A stretch of DNA of 5,827 nucleotides from Candidatus Competibacteraceae bacterium (lineage in GTDB: Bacteria; Pseudomonadota; Gammaproteobacteria; Competibacterales; Competibacteraceae): the NCBI GenBank assembly GCA_003527885.1, contig DPWB01000316.1, positions 1,063 through 6,889 of the forward strand, read 5' to 3'. The notes under the pieces are model-generated. The model saw only the letters and a list, made by a program, of their open reading frames with translations. It made no database searches and was not told the DNA's origin. Position numbers and translations under genes: made by a program. The first letter of the stretch is position 1. Every line of letters starts with the position of its first letter. Positions 1 through 5,827 of this stretch are shown here, one piece after another.

Positions 1-756
<756 letters not shown>

Positions 757-778
757 TCATCGGGTAAGCGTTATGAAT

Positions 779-803
779 CGCCAGACCCCGCAACGGGGCG
801 GCG
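779..803. repeat. Imperfect inverted repeat (small hairpin)
   Basis: An inner stem CCCCG (786-790) / CGGGG (794-798) with loop CAA is enclosed by an outer stem CGCC (779-782) / GGCG (800-803), separated by a small internal loop. A further perfect dyad, AACGGG-ACCAA-CCCGTT, follows at 811-827. No T-tract follows, so termination is unlikely. Their role is unknown. Confidence 0.45.
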
Positions 804-833
804 ACCGCGAAACGGGACCAACCCGTTCGGTCT

Positions 834-855
834 GGTTCCTGGGGCGGTCGGAACC
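834..855. promoter_or_regulatory. Operator-like dyad GGTTCC-N10-GGAACC
   Basis: Perfect 6-base arms at 834-839 and 850-855 are separated by ten bases. This 22-base spacing is about two helical turns, typical of sites for dimeric helix-turn-helix regulators. The right arm overlaps the position expected for the -35 element of the promoter whose -10 is at 871-876. Binding there would be placed to block or modulate transcription of the cysZ-like/waaA unit. The geometry is seen directly; the regulatory role is inferred. Confidence 0.3.
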
Positions 856-876
856 GCAGCGATATGGTTATATAAT
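848..876 (+). promoter_or_regulatory. Probable sigma70-type promoter for the cysZ-like/waaA unit
   Basis: A perfect TATAAT stands at 871-876 inside the locally AT-rich GGTTATATAATG. At 17-base spacing the -35 hexamer is TCGGAA (848-853), which matches only three of six consensus positions, so the promoter is good at -10 and weak at -35. It would start transcription near 883 and give a leader of about 115 bases before the ATG at 999. A TTGACC at 905-910 is a better -35 match, but no good -10 lies at the right distance after it. Confidence 0.5.
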
Positions 877-998
877 GCGCCGCTCGGACTCGGGGGCAGC
901 TTTATTGACCATTCAAATAGTACCGTAGATCACCGCGATTTGAAACGAATGCCGGCTCGCGCCCTCGAAGGCAACCATCGCATTAGAGGTCATCGCCC

Positions 999-1733
999 AT
1001 GAGTCTTTCTTTCACCCAAGGCGCCCGTTATGCGCTGACCGGCTTGCGCTGGTTGCCCAAATCCGGCCTGCGCGGCTTCGTGGTCGTTCCCTTGTCGATC
1101 AACACCGGCTTGTTCGGTGGAGCCCTTTGGTTCCTGACCCGGCAGTTGCAGCGGCTCGATCAAGCGTTACAGGATTGGTTGCCAACGTGGTTGGACTGGC
1201 TGCACTGGCTGTTGTGGCCACTATTCATCCTGACCGCTTTGGTGGTGGTCTTCTATAGCTTTACCTTGCTGGCCAATCTCATCGGTTCGCCGTTCAACGG
1301 CCTGTTGGCCGAACGCGTCGAAAAAATCCTGGCGACGGAGGGCGCCGCTCCACGGCCCACGACCAATACGACATGGCGGGACTACCTGTCCGCTCCGCTA
1401 ACGCAACTGCAGCGCTTGCTCTATTTCGTGGGTTGGGCGATTCCGCTGCTCGTGCTGTCGTTCGTACCGGCGGTCAACGCCGCCGCCCCGGTCCTGTGGG
1501 CGGGTTTCGTCTCCTGGATGCTGGCGCTGGAATACGCCGATTACCCTCTCAGCACGCGCGGCTTGAAATTTCGGGAACAGCGCGCGCTGGTGCGCCGGCA
1601 TTGGCCGCTGGCTTTGGGTTTTGGCGGCATGACCTTGGTTTTGACCTTGATACCCATTGTGAACTTCCTGGCGATGCCGGCCGCGGTGATCGGTTCCACC
1701 TTGATGTGGAATCGAGAACTGGCGGGTTCTTGA
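999..1733 (+). CDS. CysZ-like EI24-family inner-membrane protein
   Basis: Polytopic inner-membrane protein of 244 residues, close to E. coli CysZ (253), a sulfate uptake protein. Hydrophobic segments lie at about 26-46, 65-96, 138-178 and 204-237. Family hallmarks are LIGSPFNGLLAERVE (94-108), the LEYADYPLS stretch (177-185) and the C-terminal IPIVNFLAMPAAV (218-230) followed by a Thr-Leu-Met-Trp end. The ATG at 999 is preceded by AGAGGT (985-990) at suitable spacing. The gene ends four bases before waaA, so the two are almost certainly co-transcribed and probably translationally coupled. No sulfur-assimilation gene is in the window. Family assignment is firm; sulfate transport here is inferred by homology only, and the waaA link leaves room for an envelope role. 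Confidence 0.88.
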   Translation: MSLSFTQGARYALTGLRWLPKSGLRGFVVVPLSINTGLFGGALWFLTRQLQRLDQALQDWLPTWLDWLHWLLWPLFILTALVVVFYSFTLLANLIGSPFNGLLAERVEKILATEGAAPRPTTNTTWRDYLSAPLTQLQRLLYFVGWAIPLLVLSFVPAVNAAAPVLWAGFVSWMLALEYADYPLSTRGLKFREQRALVRRHWPLALGFGGMTLVLTLIPIVNFLAMPAAVIGSTLMWNRELAGS

Positions 1734-1737
1734 TGAG

Positions 1738-3030
1738 ATGAAGCGCGCGTCCGACCGGTGGGGTTGTCTCCTGCGCGGGCTTTACACCGCCTTGCTTTAT
1801 ATGGCGCTGCCGCTGGCGTTGCTACGGCTGTACTGGCGGGGGCTGCGCGACCGCGACCAGCGCCGGCGCTGGGGCGAACGGCTCGGCTTCATCCCTTCCC
1901 TACCGACCTGCGGCTGCCTGTGGGTTCACGCCGTCTCGGTGGGAGAAACCCGCGCCGCCTTGCCCTTGATCCGGGCCTTGCGGGCTCGCTATCCCGAAAC
2001 GCCGCTGCTGGTGACCACCACGACACTGACCGGCTCCCGCCAAGTACGGGAGGCGCTGGGCGATCGCGTTCACCATGCTTATGCCCCTTACGATCTGCCG
2101 GGCGCGGTAGAGCGGTTCTTGCAACGAAGCCGGCCGATGCTGGCGGTGATCATGGAAACCGAATTGTGGCCCAATTTGCTGCGGCGTTGCGCCGCCGCCG
2201 GTATCCCCACTTTGATCGCCAACGCCCGGTTGTCGGAGCGCTCGGCGCGCGGTTATGCCCGAATCGGGCACCTGACGGCCGCCATGCTGAAAGATATCAC
2301 CTTGATCGCGGCCCAATCCGAGGTCGATGCCGGGCGTTTCCGCAGCTTGGGCGCACCGCGCGTGCGGGTGGCCGGCAATCTCAAATACGATTTGACGCTG
2401 CCGGATGGGCTACCCGAACAGGGGCAAACGCTGCGGCGGGACCTGTTCGGGGAAGGCCGGCCAGTCTGGATCGCCGCCAGCACGCATACGGGTGAAGACG
2501 AGCGGGTCTTGGCGGCTTTCGCGCTCATTCGCTCCCGCTGGCCGGAGCTGTTGCTACTGCTGGTGCCGCGCCACCCGGAACGGTTCGACGGCGTGGCGGC
2601 CTTGGGCCGGCAATGCGGCTTCAAGGTGGTACGACGCAGCGGGCGACAATTTTGTACCCCGGATACCGCCGTCTTCCTCGGCGACAGCATGGGCGAATTG
2701 TTGCTGTTCTACGCCGCCGCCGACATCGCGTTCGTCGGCGGTAGTTTGGTCCCCACGGGCGGCCATAACGTGCTGGAACCGGCCTTGCTGGGCTTGCCGG
2801 TACTGTTCGGTCCTCACATGTTCAACTTCACCGAGGCCGGCCAGCGGCTGCTGGCGGCGCAGGCCGCTTGGCAGGTCAACGACACGGAAGCCTTGGCGGC
2901 TATCGTGGATCGGTTATTGGCCGACCCTCACTTGCAGCGAGCCGCCGGCCAGCGCGGGCGGGACGCCGTGGAGCGCCATCGCGGCGCACTGGCGGCGTTA
3001 ATGGGCCACATCGAGCGGCTACTTTCTTAA
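1738..3030 (+). CDS. waaA: 3-deoxy-D-manno-octulosonic acid (Kdo) transferase
   Basis: Glycosyltransferase of family GT30 that transfers Kdo from CMP-Kdo onto the tetra-acylated lipid A precursor at the cytoplasmic face of the inner membrane, an essential step of LPS core synthesis. The 430 residues match the usual size of about 425. An N-terminal hydrophobic anchor (about 14-32) is followed by an Arg-rich stretch and the hallmark WVHAVSVGE (62-70), whose Glu70 is the expected catalytic base. Further conserved segments are METELWPN (139-146), GNLKYD (213-218), ASTHTGEDE (247-255), VPRHPERF (276-283), GGSLVPTGGHNVLEPA (334-349), which lies in the CMP-Kdo-binding part, and FGPHMFNF (357-364). 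There is no strong ribosome site in the four-base gap, so coupling to the upstream gene is likely. Whether it adds one or two Kdo residues cannot be read from sequence. Confidence 0.96.
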   Translation: MKRASDRWGCLLRGLYTALLYMALPLALLRLYWRGLRDRDQRRRWGERLGFIPSLPTCGCLWVHAVSVGETRAALPLIRALRARYPETPLLVTTTTLTGSRQVREALGDRVHHAYAPYDLPGAVERFLQRSRPMLAVIMETELWPNLLRRCAAAGIPTLIANARLSERSARGYARIGHLTAAMLKDITLIAAQSEVDAGRFRSLGAPRVRVAGNLKYDLTLPDGLPEQGQTLRRDLFGEGRPVWIAASTHTGEDERVLAAFALIRSRWPELLLLLVPRHPERFDGVAALGRQCGFKVVRRSGRQFCTPDTAVFLGDSMGELLLFYAAADIAFVGGSLVPTGGHNVLEPALLGLPVLFGPHMFNFTEAGQRLLAAQAAWQVNDTEALAAIVDRLLADPHLQRAAGQRGRDAVERHRGALAALMGHIERLLS

Positions 3031-3914
3031 TACAGCAACTCCGGCGCGCTCGGCGGCCGGGTCTTGAAGCGTTTGTAAGCCCATAAATACTGCGCCGGCA
3101 AGGAACGAACCGCCGCTTCCACACTCCGATTCAGCGCCGCCACCGACTCCGCCAGCGATCCGGCGGCGGTGACCTCGGACAGCACCCGCAGATGCAGGAT
3201 GAAGCCCCGACCGCGCGGCAGGCGTTCGGCCCAGGTCAAAAAAACCGGGACTTGGGATTTCAAGGCCAGCCGCGACACCAGCGTCATGGTGCTGGCGGAA
3301 ATGCCAAAGAACGGCGCGAACACCCCGCCCTCCTCCCCAGGGTCTTGATCGGGCAGAATGCCGAGCACCTCGCCGGCGCGCAGCGAAGTCAGCAAAGTCC
3401 GCACGCCGCTGGCGTCGGTCGCCACCACCTTGCCGCCGAGCCGGCCACGCCCCTGGCGGCTGAGCCCGTCGAGTCCCAGCCGGCTGGGCCGATAGAGGAT
3501 AGTCAGCGGATGGCGGCTGGAATAATACAAACCGGCCATCTCCCAGGAACCCAGATGCGGCGTAAGTAAAATCGCCCCCCGTTTCTCGCGCACGGTATCA
3601 GCCAGCGCTTCTTCGCCGGTCACCGAGCCTAGAACCAGACGTAATACGCGCTCGCCGCGCCAGAGCCAAAGCGGCCCCAGCTCCAACAGCAGTTTGCCGG
3701 TTTCTTGCAAGTTCTTTCGCAGCAACGCATTGCGTTCGGCGGGCGAGGCTTCAGGAAAACATAGGCTGAGATTGCGCGCGACCAGCTTGCGCGGGGCGTT
3801 TTGGGGAATGAGCCACAGCAGCCAGCCGAGCCACGCGCCGATCCCGTGCGCGAGCGGCAAGGGCAGTAGTGCCGCCAACCGCAGCAAGCCGGCCAGCAAC
3901 GACCGCCGCTTCAT
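3027..3914 (-). CDS. Lipid A biosynthesis acyltransferase, LpxL/LpxM (HtrB/MsbB) family
   Basis: Inner-membrane-associated acyltransferase of the LABLAT family, which adds a secondary acyl chain to Kdo-lipid A from acyl-ACP. The protein has 295 residues against about 305 for E. coli LpxL. It has an N-terminal hydrophobic stretch (about 6-36), the catalytic HX4E motif as HLGSWE (His120, Glu125), LPDQDPG (187-193) in the region where family members carry a conserved DQ, a PFFG segment (201-204) and the family C-terminal signature QYLWAYKRFKTRP (275-287). It is the last gene of the mlaA unit, starting three bases after the DUF2007 stop. A weak GGGGAA (3932-3927) lies 12 bases upstream. Its stop overlaps the convergent waaA stop. 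Which acyl chain and position it handles is not determinable, and a related ornithine-lipid or aryl-polyene acyltransferase role is not fully excluded. Confidence 0.9.
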   Translation of the reverse strand: MKRRSLLAGLLRLAALLPLPLAHGIGAWLGWLLWLIPQNAPRKLVARNLSLCFPEASPAERNALLRKNLQETGKLLLELGPLWLWRGERVLRLVLGSVTGEEALADTVREKRGAILLTPHLGSWEMAGLYYSSRHPLTILYRPSRLGLDGLSRQGRGRLGGKVVATDASGVRTLLTSLRAGEVLGILPDQDPGEEGGVFAPFFGISASTMTLVSRLALKSQVPVFLTWAERLPRGRGFILHLRVLSEVTAAGSLAESVAALNRSVEAAVRSLPAQYLWAYKRFKTRPPSAPELLY

Positions 3915-3917
3915 GGG

Positions 3918-4139
3918 TTAGTCGAGTTCCCCGGAATAATCCGCGCTCAGCACGTCTTGCGCCCGCGCCAAATCCGCTGGCGCGACCTGAAGCTCGATCC
4001 CGTCAGCCACGATACCCAGTTGCAACAGCGAACGGTCCACCAGTACGCACGGAATCTCCTCGGCCAACAACCGGCCACGGGCGATTTCGGCCCACGGCAA
4101 GGCGTCAAACACGGTCAGCGTAACCCAGGAAGACCTCAT
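3918..4139 (-). CDS. DUF2007-type small protein
   Basis: A 73-residue soluble protein with no signal peptide or membrane segment. The pattern of a hydrophobic strand (WVTLTVFDA, 5-13), a helix with an acidic/hydrophobic face (about 14-28), IPCVLVD (29-35) and a second strand-helix unit (GIELQVAPADLARAQDVL, 47-64) fits the DUF2007 family, annotated elsewhere as putative signal-transducing proteins with no established function. The ATG at 4139 overlaps the mlaA stop as ATGA, with no separate ribosome site, so translation probably depends on re-initiation after mlaA. It lies between two outer-membrane lipid genes, which suggests but does not prove an envelope role. Confidence 0.82.
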   Translation of the reverse strand: MRSSWVTLTVFDALPWAEIARGRLLAEEIPCVLVDRSLLQLGIVADGIELQVAPADLARAQDVLSADYSGELD

Positions 4140-4879
4140 GGCGCCGGTTTGGCTGATCCAGCGTCGAACTCAAAGTCCGGCTTGGGTGGATTGCCGTCGT
4201 AAACCAGATTGCGCCGCTGCTGCAAATAGGCGCTGCGCCGGAACGAATAAGGGTCGATTTGAGCTCCGGCAAAGGCGCGCTCGACCCGCAACAGAGCGGC
4301 CCGCTGATCGACGAAATTCAGGCCCCACAAACTCCACTGTACCGCGTCGGAATCCGTACCCCAGACCAGTGGATCGGCAAAGGCATCGCCCACTCGCCCG
4401 ACCGTATCGCGCACGGTGCTTGGCCCCAAAAACGGCAATACCACGTAATACCCTTCGCCAACCCCCCAAAACCCGAGCGTTTGCCCGAAATCTTCGTAAT
4501 GCTTGGGCAGCTCCACGCGGCTGGCGACATCGAACAAGCCGAGCACCCCGAAGGTGGTGTTGCACACGATCCGGCCGCTATCCATCACCGCCTGATGGAA
4601 CTTCAGTTGCAACAAGTCATTAGCAAGAACCACCACGTCGTTAAGATTGCTGAAAAAATTGCCGATGCCGCCGATGACCGGATCGGGCAGCACCGTTTGA
4701 TAAGCTTGAGCGACCGGTTTGAACACCGCCTTATCCGCCGCTTCATTAAACGCGAACATGGCGCGGTTGTAGCTTTCAAGGGGATCGGAACCGTCGCGGG
4801 AAGGATCGGCGGTCGCGGCGCAACCCGCCATTAAAGCGACGGCCAAGACCATCAAGATACGGCGTAAATTCGTATTCAT
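4136..4879 (-). CDS. mlaA: MlaA (VacJ) outer-membrane lipoprotein, phospholipid asymmetry maintenance
   Basis: MlaA sits in the outer membrane with porin partners and passes phospholipids from the outer leaflet to periplasmic MlaC for return to the inner membrane. The 247-residue protein starts with a lipoprotein signal peptide ending in the lipobox LMAGC (16-20, lipidated Cys20). Ala at +2 fits outer-membrane sorting. Family landmarks are DPLESYNRAMFAFNE (32-46), NFFSNLND (74-81), GLFDVAS (114-120), the FGQTLGFWGVGEGYYVVLPF block (131-150), LGPSTVRD (151-158) and DPYSFRRSAYLQQR (209-222). It is first in the minus-strand unit. Only a weak AGG precedes the ATG, but the signal peptide makes this start convincing. 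The mlaFEDCB transporter genes are not in the window, which is common for this family. Confidence 0.96.
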   Translation of the reverse strand: MNTNLRRILMVLAVALMAGCAATADPSRDGSDPLESYNRAMFAFNEAADKAVFKPVAQAYQTVLPDPVIGGIGNFFSNLNDVVVLANDLLQLKFHQAVMDSGRIVCNTTFGVLGLFDVASRVELPKHYEDFGQTLGFWGVGEGYYVVLPFLGPSTVRDTVGRVGDAFADPLVWGTDSDAVQWSLWGLNFVDQRAALLRVERAFAGAQIDPYSFRRSAYLQQRRNLVYDGNPPKPDFEFDAGSAKPAP

Positions 4880-5115
4880 GAGCCTGGGAACGTAAAATCC
4901 AGGGCGAAATTGCCTGAAACCATCTTACTCCAACCACCACTGACGCGCATGGCACGCCATCGATCTCGGCCGTTCGCTCGCTTTCGGTCCGATCGAAAAA
5001 CGCGGGATGCTACCGCTGTTTAGAAGAATCCGGCGAAATCGCGCGGCCCGCGTCTACCGGGTGTTAAAAAATACCAGCGATTGATTTTCACCATTAAAAT
5101 TTAAGGAAAATCGTC
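4880..5115. other. Divergent intergenic region between mlaA and the cNMP-fragment ORF
   Basis: This 236-base gap must contain the start signals of both flanking units. The right part (about 5061-5110) is clearly AT-richer than its surroundings and leads into the ribosome site at 5103. I could not identify a well-spaced -35/-10 pair on either strand. Small dyads are present (ATGGC-AC-GCCAT at 4949-4960; TCGATC at 4960-4965 with GATCGA at 4991-4996), but nothing supports a function for them. Confidence 0.5.
5103..5107 (+). promoter_or_regulatory. Ribosome binding site for the 54-codon ORF
   Basis: AAGGA lies eight bases before the ATG at 5116, in an AT-rich leader. It is one of the clearer Shine-Dalgarno sites in the window and is the main reason, with codon bias, to treat the short downstream ORF as translated. 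Confidence 0.6.
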
Positions 5116-5280
5116 ATGCGCGTCCAGCTAACCGGTCCCGCCCTGTACGGATTCGCCGACCGGCTCAAGCACCTGTCGCTCCTGAAAGCTTTCGAAGACC
5201 GTCATCTCAAGAGTATCCTGAGCGCCAGCCGCCCGCTCGTCTTCGACCCAGATGAAACCATCATTGCCGAAGCAGCCTAA
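5116..5280 (+). CDS. 54-residue ORF resembling the N-terminal piece of a cyclic nucleotide-binding domain
   Basis: Short protein starting MRVQLTGPALYGFADRL. Residues 15-52 follow the opening of a cNMP-binding (CAP_ED/Crp-like) domain: a helix of the LKHLSLLKAFEDRHLKSIL type (18-35), then a strand and turn with LVFDPDETIIAE (41-52). In full-length domains that last part continues into a conserved Glu-Gly and then the beta-barrel and phosphate-binding cassette. Here it reads AEAA and stops at a TAA (5278-5280), so the nucleotide-binding part is absent. About 39 of 54 codons end in G or C, like the neighbouring genes, and a good ribosome site precedes it. No frame after the stop continues the domain before the next gene, so a simple frameshift does not explain it. 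It is either a decayed gene remnant or a genuine small protein; it cannot bind cNMP as it stands. Confidence 0.6.
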   Translation: MRVQLTGPALYGFADRLKHLSLLKAFEDRHLKSILSASRPLVFDPDETIIAEAA

Positions 5281-5352
5281 AGAAAAACCAGCACGGTTGG
5301 GACGGTCGATCGAGGAATCGCCACCCGCCTGAGCCGATGCTGGATTCGCATT

Positions 5353-5357
5353 AGGAG
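5353..5357 (+). promoter_or_regulatory. Ribosome binding site for the right-edge secreted protein
   Basis: AGGAG stands five bases before the ATG at 5363 and fixes that codon as the start. It agrees with the signal peptide beginning immediately after. Confidence 0.65.
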
Positions 5358-5362
5358 ACACC

Positions 5363-5827
5363 ATGCATTATCGAGCCTGTTTGTGGATGATCTTGAGCGT
5401 TTTACTTTGGAGCTTTGAAGCAGAAGCGGCCAAACCGGCTTCCGATGAATTTACCGTGCCGTTGCAAGCCTCTGCCACTGCCCTGCGCCTCAGCCCTAGC
5501 GCGCCCGGCCGGCTCCGACCCGTCAAGGACGACCTGACCGGAGAACCCGCGCTGCGCGCCGGAACCGCTCAGGCCGCCATTGCCGCCGCCATCGGGCAAC
5601 ACGCTTCTGGCTGTCGCATGATCCGCTTCGAAACCAGTTTCGGCTGGGTGGCGACCGGAACCGCACAATATCCCGCCTCCGAAAACCCGGTCGCCCTTTA
5701 CCGGTCCCGTCAGGAAGCCCATTTCAAGGCTTTTTTGGATGCGGACGCCCGACTGGCCGGCTGCTTGGCTCGATTGGATCAGGAGGCTCGGCGCAAAATC
5801 ACCGAAACCCTGGAGCAAAACGATGGC
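5363..5827 (+). CDS. Unrecognised secreted protein (5' part only, runs off right edge)
   Basis: The 155 visible codons are open to the window edge. The first residues form a Sec signal peptide: short charged start (Arg4), hydrophobic core about 6-18 (CLWMILSVLLWSF) and an Ala-rich cleavage site near AEA (20-22). There is no Cys at the cleavage point, so it is probably periplasmic or exported rather than a lipoprotein. Two cysteines in the mature part (84 and 134) could form a disulfide. Residues 92-103 (SFGWVATGTAQY) look like a beta-hairpin, and 114-152 form a charged, Ala/Leu-rich, probably helical stretch (RSRQEAHFKAFLDADARLAG at 114-133). The arrangement vaguely recalls LPP20/FlgT-like exported proteins, but I do not recognise the family and assign no function. 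The ORF lies 82 bases after the cNMP-fragment ORF, close enough for co-transcription. Confidence 0.75.
   Translation, partial: MHYRACLWMILSVLLWSFEAEAAKPASDEFTVPLQASATALRLSPSAPGRLRPVKDDLTGEPALRAGTAQAAIAAAIGQHASGCRMIRFETSFGWVATGTAQYPASENPVALYRSRQEAHFKAFLDADARLAGCLARLDQEARRKITETLEQNDG

Noticed and set aside
905..931. TTGACC (905-910) with TAGATC (926-931) as a promoter
   Set aside because: The spacing is only 15 bases and the -10 matches three of six positions; TATAAT at 871 is much better.
4259..4834. Plus-strand open frame of 191 codons antisense to mlaA
   Set aside because: mlaA is unambiguous on the other strand. The antisense frame has no recognisable features and mirrors mlaA codon bias.
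4960..4996. TCGATC...GATCGA dyad as a terminator or operator
   Set aside because: Arms are only six bases with a 25-base separation and each arm is close to self-palindromic. An A-run, not a T-run, follows on the plus strand, and nothing else supports a function.
5095..5100. TAAAAT as a -10 element for the cNMP-fragment ORF
   Set aside because: It would start transcription at about 5107, at or past the ribosome site at 5103-5107, and no -35 fits at the right distance.
5402..5818. Minus-strand open frame opposite the right-edge gene
   Set aside because: The plus frame has a ribosome site and a signal peptide; the minus frame is Gly/Arg/Ser-rich without a ribosome site or domain.

Overview
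This window looks like chromosomal DNA from a GC-rich, Gram-negative gammaproteobacterium. The evidence is a Kdo transferase (WaaA), a lipid A-type acyltransferase and an MlaA lipoprotein, which together imply an LPS-bearing outer membrane, plus strong G/C preference at third codon positions. A Competibacter-like lineage is possible, but that is only a guess from protein flavour. I see no insertion sequence, phage gene, CRISPR array, tRNA or rRNA.

Layout, left to right. Positions 1-528 (minus) hold the N-terminal 176 residues of an NAD-type malate dehydrogenase that runs off the left edge. Positions 529-998 are a 470-base divergent intergenic region without a credible gene. It holds a strong GC-rich hairpin in the mdh leader, several smaller inverted repeats, and a probable promoter (TATAAT at 871-876) for the rightward genes. 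Positions 999-3030 (plus) are a tight two-gene unit: a CysZ/EI24-family membrane protein, then waaA. Positions 3027-4879 (minus) are a three-gene unit read mlaA, DUF2007 small protein, LpxL/LpxM-type acyltransferase. Its genes are joined by a 4-base ATGA overlap and a 3-base gap. The two units converge and share a TTAA that supplies both stop codons, with no room for a terminator between the genes. After a 236-base divergent gap, the right end (plus) has a 54-codon ORF resembling only the beginning of a cyclic nucleotide-binding domain, then the first 155 residues of an unrecognised secreted protein cut by the window edge.

The central genes share a cell-envelope theme. WaaA adds Kdo to the lipid A precursor, LpxL/M-type enzymes add secondary acyl chains to Kdo-lipid A, and MlaA removes misplaced phospholipid from the outer leaflet where LPS belongs. 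Most of the window is ordinary housekeeping and envelope content. I do not see a clear new biological system. The least explained part is the right end: the truncated cNMP-domain ORF and the unknown exported protein.
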